DNA of 64,000 nt, taken from positions 5,857 to 69,856 of the forward strand of contig JBGCDP010000222.1 in assembly GCA_045105475.1 (NCBI GenBank), in the 5' to 3' direction. Within the stretch, counting starts at the first letter, position 1. Each line of letters begins with the position of its first letter. This document shows, piece by piece, positions 34,350 to 41,715 of the stretch. This DNA comes from WTJY01 sp045105475. GTDB taxonomy: Bacteria > Chloroflexota > Anaerolineae > Promineifilales > Promineifilaceae. The notes under the pieces were generated by a model. That model was not told where the DNA came from. It did not search any database and worked only from the letters and a program-made list of their open reading frames with translations. The translations under genes and the position numbers were made by a program.

Positions 34350-34739
34350 ATGTTATTACCTCATCACATGTTACGGCCGTTGTTTCGCATCGATGGGATT
34401 GTCACCACCCTAGCAGGCCTTTTGATGGTCACGATTCCGGGCATGCTCATTAGCATGCTTCAGCTCGGCTCAATTTCACCCCTTTGGACACGCATTATTG
34501 GCGTGGTTTGGCTATTGTTCGGTTTATGGCTATTGACCTTATGGAATGCAGACTACACCAAAGGTGGGGCACTGTTTGCGATGATTGTTCTAGAGCTAAA
34601 CGGACTGCTCTTGGTTGTGGCCGCAATTTTTGGCGGCTTTGGCTTGGGCGCAATGGGTTGGATTACGATGATCGGCACTGCGGTGTTTATCTATTTTGTC
34701 GCATCGCAGTGGTGGTTCTATCGGCCGGAATTGGCTTGA
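34350..34739 (+). CDS. Small four-helix membrane protein
   Basis: A 129-residue protein with four hydrophobic segments: I-V-T-T-L-A-G-L-L-M-V, I-I-G-V-V-W-L-L-F-G-L-W-L-L, A-L-F-A-M-I-V-L-E-L-N-G-L-L-L-V and I-T-M-I-G-T-A-V-F-I-Y-F-V. No family is assigned. AAGGAG sits 9 nt before the ATG. It is 33 bp after the previous membrane gene, so the two are probably co-transcribed, and both end at the bidirectional terminator. Confidence 0.62.
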   Translation: MLLPHHMLRPLFRIDGIVTTLAGLLMVTIPGMLISMLQLGSISPLWTRIIGVVWLLFGLWLLTLWNADYTKGGALFAMIVLELNGLLLVVAAIFGGFGLGAMGWITMIGTAVFIYFVASQWWFYRPELA

Positions 34740-34777
34740 ATCTAAAATAAGTCTAATCAATAGTCTCAAGTAAAAAT

Positions 34778-34815
34778 AAAAAAGGCCGATGATTTTAAAA
34801 TCATCGGCCTTTTTT
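34778..34815. terminator. 38-bp perfect palindrome, bidirectional terminator
   Basis: Bases 34778-34796 are the exact reverse complement of 34797-34815; GGCCGATGATTTT forms the stem. A-run and T-run flank it on each strand, so it can end both the plus-strand membrane genes and the minus-strand tRNA. Confidence 0.85.
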
Positions 34816-34821
34816 TGTCTG

Positions 34822-34902
34822 TACCGGAGGTGGGACTCGAACCCACACACCAAGGGTATGCGATTTTGAATCGCACGCGTCTGCCAATTCCGCCACTCCG
34901 GC
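34822..34902 (-). tRNA. tRNA-Leu(CAA)
   Basis: On the minus strand an 81-nt cloverleaf is seen: acceptor GCCGGAG with CTCCGGT (first pair G-U) and discriminator A; D-arm GCG...CGC with AATTGGCAGA loop; anticodon stem TGCGA/TCGCA with loop TTCAAAA, anticodon CAA (34866-34868). A short extra arm and T-arm GTGGG-TTCGAGT-CCCAC follow. CAA decodes UUG, so it is a leucine tRNA. CCA is not encoded. A terminator lies directly downstream. Confidence 0.93.
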
Positions 34903-34992
34903 ATACAGTCTGCACGAACGAAAGAAGATTATATTCAAGAACGAAAAAAAGCAAAAGAAAAATTCACAATTGATTACACTCTTAAAATATAT

Positions 34993-35388
34993 CTACGTAT
35001 TTAGAATGCTATTAATCACACGAGACGTCCGTCGGATCTCATGCATAACCAGCCCAATCTTTGCATTTTTATCTACGATAGCTGCGATTGCCGCATTCTC
35101 ATTAACCGGAACTACAATTAAAGCTCCATAATCCCCTTCAATTAAGAGTCGGTTCAAATTACCTTGTGACATTTGCATCAGCGTCTTTTCACCTAATCCG
35201 GTCAACGCGGCCGTCATCGCAGCAATCTGCGGACTATTCGCTTTCTGTCCTGTTAAATCTTCTGGCGTATGTGCTGCCACAACAAATCCATCAATACTCA
35301 CAACAACCGTATCTTGAATACTGTCCATGCGATTGGTTAGATTTTGTAATTCCTGCTCTAGTTTTTCACTGCGGTATAGATTAGACAT
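34993..35388 (-). CDS. Roadblock/LC7 domain protein (MglB-like)
   Basis: A 131-residue protein built of one roadblock/LC7 domain. V-V-V-S-I-D-G-F-V-V-A-A near residue 30 and A-L-I-V-V-P-V-N-E-N-A-A-I-A-A-I form the two conserved strand pairs, with a long helix between them. Such proteins bind or regulate small Ras-like GTPases of the MglA kind. No GTPase gene is adjacent. The start has GGGAAA before the ATG. Confidence 0.85.
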   Translation of the reverse strand: MSNLYRSEKLEQELQNLTNRMDSIQDTVVVSIDGFVVAAHTPEDLTGQKANSPQIAAMTAALTGLGEKTLMQMSQGNLNRLLIEGDYGALIVVPVNENAAIAAIVDKNAKIGLVMHEIRRTSRVINSILNT

Positions 35389-35651
35389 TTTCCCGAAGTT
35401 AAACGATTCCTACGATTTTAGTACTACAGAAATCGCCCTACAGAGTCATTTTATTTGACTCAAGATTATTCAATTTATGTTTGCGACAAAGGGGTGGGCA
35501 TGAATCATCTTTTTGTACGACTACCATTATCTCAATTCTAGTTTTCTACAATCGAAAATTTACCCGTAAGAAAATATTATAGGCTCTTTTTAACTGTTGC
35601 CAATGGTATCTAAGAACGATTCCATTGAAATGCAGTTTTCGTATCTTTTAT
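35389..35651. other. Intergenic, AT-rich, no feature seen
   Basis: Between the roadblock gene start and the terminator of the pdh operon. It should contain the roadblock promoter, but I could not place one with confidence. No reading frame or RNA gene was found. Confidence 0.4.
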
Positions 35652-35690
35652 TAATAAAAAAGCCCGGCCGATTAAAAACCAGCCAGGCTT
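35652..35690 (-). terminator. Terminator of the pdh operon
   Basis: Read on the minus strand, AAGCCTGGC pairs with GCCGGGCTT (eight of nine pairs) around a loop. It is followed by TTTTTATT. It is 29 bp after the pdhC stop. Confidence 0.75.
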
Positions 35691-35718
35691 GATAAACCTA
35701 TCTAAAAACAAAAACGAT

Positions 35719-36999
35719 CTAAACCAACAACCGCATCGGTTTTTCAAGGATCTGCTTGAAACGCACCATAAATTCAGCCGCTTCCGCCCCATCAGTTACC
35801 CGATGATCGGCCGAAATCGTCGCCTTCATCCGCGTACCAATCGTCAACTCACCATCAACCACAACTGGCACCTGGTGAATGCCACCAATCGCCAAAATCG
35901 CAGCTTCGGGTGGATTAATAATCGCTGTAAACTGATCAACCCCATAGATTCCAAGATTTGAAATCGAGAAGGTGCCACCTGAAACATCATCAGGATGAAC
36001 CTTGCCCTCACGGGCACGAGCGATCATCTCTTTGTTTTCTTGTGCAATGACACTCAACGGTGACTTATCAGTGTTCTTCTGCACGACAACCAACAACCCT
36101 TTCTCAGTTGCAACAGCTGAGCCAACATTGATTTCATTGTGCAAAATCATCTGGTCACCACCAAAGCTAGCATTGATGCTAGGGAAATCTCGTAATGCAA
36201 CGCCGGCCGCTTTGACCAAAATATCATTAACGCTAACTTTAATCCCCTCCGCTTCAAGCATGCCGTTGACCTGCTTACGCAGCGCCATTGCCGGAGCCAT
36301 GTCGATGTCCATTGTGACTTGGAAATGCGGAACAGTCGTTTTAGACTCGACCATGCGGCGTGCAATCGCTTGGCGCAAACGAGTCGTTGGCACAGCCGTG
36401 TCCGTTTCTCCGGCCGTGGCCAAAGTTGCCTGGATTGCTGGAGCAGCAGCAGGTGCTGATTCAGAAGCCGCACTAGTCCCACCAGAAGCGATAAACGCTT
36501 CAACATCCGCTTTACGAATGCGCTCGCCTTCAAACGGCACTTGGAGCAAATCGATATTGTTGTCTGTCGCGATCCGGCGAGCCACGGGGGTCGCTTTAAC
36601 ACCGGCCGGGAATTCGCTATCCGCTTGCCCAGCTGCATCGCCCGCTGGAGGTGCAACCGGTGCCGATGAGGTTTCAGCTGCTGGCTCTGGAGCAGACTCT
36701 TCTGCTGCTGGAGATGAATCAGACCCACCAGCCCCGTTAACCAGAGCCGACACATCTTCACCCGCTTCACCCACAATAGCGACATTCTCGCCAACTGCGA
36801 CAAGGTCACCCGCATTGGCCAACGTCGCTAGCAAAATCCCAGTCACCTGTGATTCAAGCTCAAGCGTCGCTTTGTCTGATTCGATCTCAGCAACAATATC
36901 ACCCTTGTTAACCTGAGTCCCAATCTCGTAAAGCCATTGGTTTAGCTCACCCTCACGCATGTCAAAGCCCATCTTGGGCATTACTATAAATTCCGCCAT
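35719..36999 (-). CDS. pdhC: Pyruvate dehydrogenase complex E2, dihydrolipoyllysine acetyltransferase
   Basis: A 426-residue E2 subunit, the acyl-transferring core of the complex. A single lipoyl domain at residues 1-80 has Lys43 in E-S-D-K-A-T-L. An Ala/Pro/Glu-rich linker, then an E1/E3-binding domain (K-A-T-P-V-A-R-R-I-A, near residue 135) and a second linker follow. The catalytic domain ends with D-H-R-V-T-D-G, whose His and Asp form the active site. The ATG overlaps the pdhB stop by one base (TAATG), so translation is coupled. No E3 gene is in the window. Confidence 0.93.
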   Translation of the reverse strand: MAEFIVMPKMGFDMREGELNQWLYEIGTQVNKGDIVAEIESDKATLELESQVTGILLATLANAGDLVAVGENVAIVGEAGEDVSALVNGAGGSDSSPAAEESAPEPAAETSSAPVAPPAGDAAGQADSEFPAGVKATPVARRIATDNNIDLLQVPFEGERIRKADVEAFIASGGTSAASESAPAAAPAIQATLATAGETDTAVPTTRLRQAIARRMVESKTTVPHFQVTMDIDMAPAMALRKQVNGMLEAEGIKVSVNDILVKAAGVALRDFPSINASFGGDQMILHNEINVGSAVATEKGLLVVVQKNTDKSPLSVIAQENKEMIARAREGKVHPDDVSGGTFSISNLGIYGVDQFTAIINPPEAAILAIGGIHQVPVVVDGELTIGTRMKATISADHRVTDGAEAAEFMVRFKQILEKPMRLLV

Positions 37000-37973
37000 T
37001 AGAGGACCTCCTTCACAGCCGCAATCACCCGATCCGCATTGATCAGAGCTGACTGCTCTAATTCGCGTGCATATGGCAAAGGTGTTTGTTTCTGAGCCAC
37101 ACGTTTCACAGGTGCATCGAGGTAGTCAAAAGCATGTTCTTGGATCTGAGCCACAACTTCAGCTCCGATTCCATATGTACCATGCCCTTCTTCAACCACA
37201 ACCGCTTTATTTGTTTTCTTAAAGCTTTCAATAGCCAAAGACAAATCAAGTGGCTGAAGACAACGTAAGTCGATAATTTCAACCTCGATCCCTTCTTTCG
37301 ACAATTTAGCGGCCGCTTCCATTGAAATCGGCAAGCCTGCTGCATAGGTCACAATTGTGACATCAGAGCCGTCACGCTTTTTGTCCGATTTATCAAGCGG
37401 CACCAAGTACTCTTCTTCTGGCACTTCACCACGCTCTTGATAGAGAGTCGCATGCTCGATAAACATCACTGGGTCATCAGAACGGATCGCTGACTTAAGC
37501 ATCCCTTTGGCATCGTAAGGTGTTGCAGGTGAAACCACGCGCAACCCTGGAAAGTGAGCAAAAATCACATCAGGTGTATGACTATGAGTCGCACCCAACT
37601 GACGGCCGCCTCCACCAGGAGCTCGGAAAACAACCGGACAACGGATGTTACCGTTAAACATGTAATGCACTTTAGCAGCATGATTGACGATGGCATCAAA
37701 CGCTACAAAAGCGAAGTTAATCGTCATAAATTCCGCAACCGGCCGTAACCCGTTCATCGCAGCTCCGGCCGCAGCCCCACCAATCACCATTTCAGAGATA
37801 GGTGTGTCACGCACGCGCCGTTCGCCAAACTCATCATAGAAACCGCGGGTAACAGCATATGTACCGCCCCAAACACCGATTTCTTCACCCATGATAAATA
37901 CCTTTTCATCACGGATCATTTCTTCACGTAGCGCATCTGAAAGCGCTTGACGCATTGTAATTCTTTTAGCCAT
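36999..37973 (-). CDS. pdhB: Pyruvate dehydrogenase complex E1 beta subunit
   Basis: A 324-residue partner of PdhA that helps bind thiamine diphosphate and contacts E2. The N-terminus R-Q-A-L-S-D-A-L-R-E-E-M, the segment V-F-I-M-G-E-E-I-G-V-W-G-G, and R-V-R-D-T-P-I-S-E are typical. So are F-R-A-P-G-G-G-G-R-Q-L-G-A-T-H-S and the C-terminal domain with G-H-G-T-Y-G-I-G-A-E. Length is normal. The stop overlaps the pdhC start by one base; pdhA is 14 bp upstream. Confidence 0.94.
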   Translation of the reverse strand: MAKRITMRQALSDALREEMIRDEKVFIMGEEIGVWGGTYAVTRGFYDEFGERRVRDTPISEMVIGGAAAGAAMNGLRPVAEFMTINFAFVAFDAIVNHAAKVHYMFNGNIRCPVVFRAPGGGGRQLGATHSHTPDVIFAHFPGLRVVSPATPYDAKGMLKSAIRSDDPVMFIEHATLYQERGEVPEEEYLVPLDKSDKKRDGSDVTIVTYAAGLPISMEAAAKLSKEGIEVEIIDLRCLQPLDLSLAIESFKKTNKAVVVEEGHGTYGIGAEVVAQIQEHAFDYLDAPVKRVAQKQTPLPYARELEQSALINADRVIAAVKEVL

Positions 37974-37987
37974 ATTTTTTGTCCCCC

Positions 37988-39073
37988 TTAGTTCTCAGTC
38001 TCAACGAAAATGTGATCGTACAGCGTGTCTAATCCAGGTTCTGGAGATTCATCAGCGAACTTCACCGCTTCTGCAATTTCAATATCAACCTGATCATCAA
38101 TCGCGTCTAACTCTTCTTGAGTACAGTTCTCTTGCTCGATCAAACGTCGTTCAAGAACACCTAGCGGATCATCCTCACGCCATTTCACCACTTCGTCCTT
38201 CGAACGGTAGCGAAGCGGGTCACCCATCGAGTGACCTTCAAAACGGTAGGTGATCATCTCAAGGAATTGCGGCCCCTCACCGGCTCGTACACGAGCTAGG
38301 GCGTCAGTTGTCTTCCAATAAACGTCACAAACACTCATGCCGTCAACCACATGGGCTTCCATATTGTAGCCACTAGCCTTAGTGACCATTTCAGGCGTTG
38401 CAGACGCCCGATCAACGGCCGTACCCATCCCATATTGATTGTTTTCAACAATCCAAACAACAGGCAAGTTCCAAACTTTGGCAAGGTTCAAAGATTCATG
38501 AAAATAGCCGATGTTGGTTGATCCATCACCCATGTAACAAAGAACGGCACCATCTGTACCATTATATTGTTCAGCTAGAGCGATTCCTGCGCCGAGTGGC
38601 ACATGGCCGCCTACAACAGCGTATCCACCCCAAAATCGACGGGGCACATCGGATAGATGCATGGAGCCGCCACGGCCGCCGCTGACGCCGGTTACTTTAC
38701 CCATCAACTCAGCCATCACTGGGCCTGTTTCAGACCCAACGGCCAAAGCATGGCCATGGTCACGATAGGCGGTAATCACATGGTCTCTTTCACCACGCGC
38801 CCCGATCGATCCAACTGCAATCGCTTCTTGCCCAATGTACAAGTGAAGGAAACCACCCACTTTGCCCAATTGATATTGTTCTGAACAAGCTTGCTCAAAC
38901 TTGCGGATCAGTACCATTTGCCGGTACCACTCGAGTAGTGTTTCACGAGGAATATCGGCAGCACGGCCGACTCCTACTTCACGCTCGTCTGCATGTAAAA
39001 TCGCATCGGCTCCTTCGGGAGCTGCCTTTGCTGCTTCTTTCTTTGGTGTCGCTTTTTTCTTTTTTGTTGCCAT
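37988..39073 (-). CDS. pdhA: Pyruvate dehydrogenase complex E1 alpha subunit
   Basis: A 361-residue thiamine-diphosphate-dependent decarboxylase of pyruvate. The cofactor motif is visible as G-D-G-S-T-N-I-G-Y-F-H-E-S, followed by E-N-N-Q-Y-G-M-G-T. The phosphorylation-loop-like R-F-E-G-H-S-M-G-D-P and G-G-F-L-H-L-Y-I-G-Q-E-A are also typical. Unusual is an N-terminal tail of about 25 residues (M-A-T-K-K-K-K-A-T-P-K-K) rich in Lys and Ala. The ribosome site AGGAGAG lies before the ATG. It is first of the pdhA-pdhB-pdhC operon. Confidence 0.94.
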   Translation of the reverse strand: MATKKKKATPKKEAAKAAPEGADAILHADEREVGVGRAADIPRETLLEWYRQMVLIRKFEQACSEQYQLGKVGGFLHLYIGQEAIAVGSIGARGERDHVITAYRDHGHALAVGSETGPVMAELMGKVTGVSGGRGGSMHLSDVPRRFWGGYAVVGGHVPLGAGIALAEQYNGTDGAVLCYMGDGSTNIGYFHESLNLAKVWNLPVVWIVENNQYGMGTAVDRASATPEMVTKASGYNMEAHVVDGMSVCDVYWKTTDALARVRAGEGPQFLEMITYRFEGHSMGDPLRYRSKDEVVKWREDDPLGVLERRLIEQENCTQEELDAIDDQVDIEIAEAVKFADESPEPGLDTLYDHIFVETEN

Positions 39074-39492
39074 CTGACTCTCCTAAATCATCAGTATTAA
39101 ACATCACTGTGTAACGTAAAACGCCCCACTAGGTACTTCTAGTGAGTTTTCGCTTCACGTTAACTGTTCGCAATTTGCGGGGAAAACTGTTTTTGTGCCG
39201 TTTTTTCTTTAAATGTAATGTGAACGGCCAATAGTCTAAATTTTAGACAATCACTCTAAAAAGTAGGTGGGACTTTAATGTGGGGATTTTAACAGAAAAA
39301 GAGAATTTTTCATCCAGATACCTACGTTTCTCTGTTTTAGGTGTTTTAGGCAGCCGCTTTTTACTTAAAGTGAAAATTACAGGAAAAATCCCCTTCTAAC
39401 TTATTTGCAACCTAAATTGCTCGAATCGAAAGCTTTTCCATAAGACTGGTCGGCCAAACTTTGTTAAGTACTTAGGTACTAGGAGATTGGTG
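39074..39492. promoter_or_regulatory. Divergent intergenic region with short inverted repeats
   Basis: About 420 bp between pdhA and the protease gene. It holds CACTAG/CTAGTG (39127-39132 and 39139-39144), about 55 bp before pdhA, and a 7-1-7 inverted repeat GTCTAAA/TTTAGAC at 39234-39248. Either may be an operator or leader hairpin. I could not place promoter boxes with confidence. Confidence 0.4.
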
Positions 39493-41319
39493 ATGGCAAT
39501 TTTAGGCAACTGGAAAACTATAATCTATATCGCAATATGCTTGATTTTGTTTGTTGTACAGGCCGGGTTGTCTACATCAGTTGCCAATAGCCAGACAATC
39601 AATTTCCTAACCCCACTTCCAGATACCTATTCGGTAACACAATCACAGCAAGACCCTTTTGTAATCCAACACCGATTTGTGACCTTTAGCTCTGCTGAGT
39701 TTGCAACAAGGTCCTACTCTAATAGTAGAAATGTCTCTCTAACTCTTTTTGGTAAACAACAAATTGAAATTGAAATGATCCAAATTGATCATTCAAACAA
39801 TGGTGGACAATCTTTCGTCGGAAATATTGTAGGCCACCCGCTCAGCGAAGCGGTTTTCACTTGGCGAGACGACATTGCGGCGGGCACAATTAATTTGGGA
39901 GATTCTATCTATCGCCTACGACATTTGAAAGATGGGGTTCATATTTTCGAACAACTTCCAGCCCAATATCTTCCCTCAGGCGAGCCGCTCATTCCTACAG
40001 GCTTGGAGCTTGAATCACATTCGGAACATTCAACCGAAATTGAAATTGACGATGCATCTCAAACAAACAGTACGACCATGATTGATGTGCTCGTCCTTTA
40101 TACCCAGTCTTCGGAACAGGCAATGGGCGGTGAGATTGGAACGCAAAACACAATTGATCTCGCACTCACTGAATCTAATTTGGGGCTTCAAAATAGCGGG
40201 GTCAATGTTAGGTTTAACATCGTCCACAGCCAAAAAGTTGATTTTGACGAAACAAAGGAAGACTTCTCATCTATGTTAGATGAGCTAACCAGCACAAATG
40301 ATGGCACCCTAGATGAAGCCCATGCAATGCGAGACCAATATGGGGCCGATGTTGTTACTATGATCGTCAACCGCAGGCTGCTATGCGGCAAAACCTATCA
40401 AAATGATGGTGGCAATCCGAACTTTGATAAGTTTGCTTTTAGCATTTTGCATCACTCGTGTGTAACTGGCTATTACAGCTTTGCTCATGAGATCGGTCAC
40501 AACATGGGCAGCCAACATAATCGCTCTAACTCAAGCCAAGCAGGAGCCTTCAACTATAGTTACGGCTATCAAGATCCGGGAAATCGCTTCCGGACGATCA
40601 TGGCTTACAACTGTCGCACAACCTGTCTACGTATCAACCATTGGTCTAATCCCAATGTTTTCTATGAAAATCTGGGGCCAACGGGCCATGCGGCTCACAG
40701 TGCAATTGGAGCAGACAATCATCTCAGCCTGTCTCAAATGGCCCCCAGCATGGCGGCATTTAGAGATAGGGTTTTAGACGCCAATCAGGTAGTAGAGATC
40801 AATTTTCAACTCGAGGGTACAGCACCAGAACAAGATATTCTTATTGACAATGGGGAGCCTTTACAAGTTTATGAAGGGCACCTTGTGTATGGGTGGAATG
40901 CCGATTATTCAATATCAGTACCCAACCAAAACCTTAATAAGTCTAATTCTACTTTTGTTCACGCCATTGCAGAAGAAGGAGAAAAAGCGATCTGGGAGAT
41001 GCTTGTACCAAACGGCCGATATCAAGTCCGATTGATTTCAGGCGACCCAAAGTCAGTCACTCAGCCATCTAGTATGGTCATAGAAAATGAAATTGTTCAA
41101 AAAAAGCCTGGCTCTGAACAATCTGATCTATTTGAAGCTGATTTAGCAATAGAAGTTTCAGATGGATATCTGTCTATTTCCGGCCCCACCCATGAAACAA
41201 TCCTCAATTTAGTAGAAATTACCCCTCTCTTTGTTGACAATCAAAACATCACCCCTGAAGAGCCTAATCCATCACCCATAGGGCCATATGCGATCTTCAT
41301 CCCCGTCGTCGTAAGGTAA
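39493..41319 (+). CDS. Secreted M12B (reprolysin)-like zinc metalloprotease
   Basis: A secreted metalloprotease of 609 residues. The signal peptide is I-Y-I-A-I-C-L-I-L-F-V-V-Q-A-G-L. A prodomain-like part of about 190 residues lies before the catalytic domain (M-I-D-V-L-V-L-Y-T-Q-S). The zinc site is H332-E-I-G-H-N-M-G-S-Q-H342, the extended HExxHNxGxxH motif of M12B peptidases. Met-turn candidate I-M-A-Y-N-C follows. Beta-rich C-terminal domains end in A-I-F-I-P-V-V-V-R, the same kind of tail as in the Thr-Pro protein at 19205-21253. ATG at 39493 is chosen with AGGAG 8 nt upstream; GTG 39490 and TTG 39487 also fit. Confidence 0.87.
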   Translation: MAILGNWKTIIYIAICLILFVVQAGLSTSVANSQTINFLTPLPDTYSVTQSQQDPFVIQHRFVTFSSAEFATRSYSNSRNVSLTLFGKQQIEIEMIQIDHSNNGGQSFVGNIVGHPLSEAVFTWRDDIAAGTINLGDSIYRLRHLKDGVHIFEQLPAQYLPSGEPLIPTGLELESHSEHSTEIEIDDASQTNSTTMIDVLVLYTQSSEQAMGGEIGTQNTIDLALTESNLGLQNSGVNVRFNIVHSQKVDFDETKEDFSSMLDELTSTNDGTLDEAHAMRDQYGADVVTMIVNRRLLCGKTYQNDGGNPNFDKFAFSILHHSCVTGYYSFAHEIGHNMGSQHNRSNSSQAGAFNYSYGYQDPGNRFRTIMAYNCRTTCLRINHWSNPNVFYENLGPTGHAAHSAIGADNHLSLSQMAPSMAAFRDRVLDANQVVEINFQLEGTAPEQDILIDNGEPLQVYEGHLVYGWNADYSISVPNQNLNKSNSTFVHAIAEEGEKAIWEMLVPNGRYQVRLISGDPKSVTQPSSMVIENEIVQKKPGSEQSDLFEADLAIEVSDGYLSISGPTHETILNLVEITPLFVDNQNITPEEPNPSPIGPYAIFIPVVVR

Positions 41320-41715
41320 GTTGTAAGCTACAAATAGGACACTTTTAATCTAATTATCATATTTCACGTGAAAACATCGTAATAAATTCAGTTTGTTATA
41401 TTGCATTGTGAAAGAAGTTTTCTGTGATAATCTACTGTTTTTATTAGTAGTATTAATGTCCTAATAACCTCTCAATACTTTCTCTCAAATTTGTATCAGG
41501 GTTAAGCGCAAAATGCGCTGTACATTACAGCTAAGATGAATTTGCGGTGCGAAGCAATACCAACAACCTCGAATCCTCCTCCACCCGCTCAAACCAAATC
41601 AAGAACTAAAACTATCTAAATCTCCCCATTTCGTATTTCCCAGAAATTGCTTTGTGAAAGTAGTTTCTGCGTTTTTTATTCTGTGTGCAGTAAAAGTTAG
41701 TGAAAGGAGTTGTAA
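41320..41715. promoter_or_regulatory. AT-rich intergenic region with an imperfect direct repeat
   Basis: Bases 41401-41424 and 41647-41669 share TTGC(A/T)TTGTGAAAG(A/T)AG followed by TTTCTG, 246 bp apart. The second copy is close to the S8 protease start and may be a regulator site or a second promoter region. AAAGGAG sits about 9 nt before the protease ATG. Nothing else was recognised in this 396-bp gap. Confidence 0.4.

Noticed and set aside
34596..34904. A 102-residue minus-strand reading frame starting M-P-E-W-R-N-W-Q-T-R
   Set aside because: Its first third is the translation of the tRNA-Leu gene (a well-known artefact), and the remainder is antisense to the membrane-protein gene.
36002..36916. 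A 304-residue plus-strand frame antisense to pdhC
   Set aside because: It is the complement of the E2 gene, whose lipoyl and catalytic motifs are certain; the frame is open only because of codon bias.
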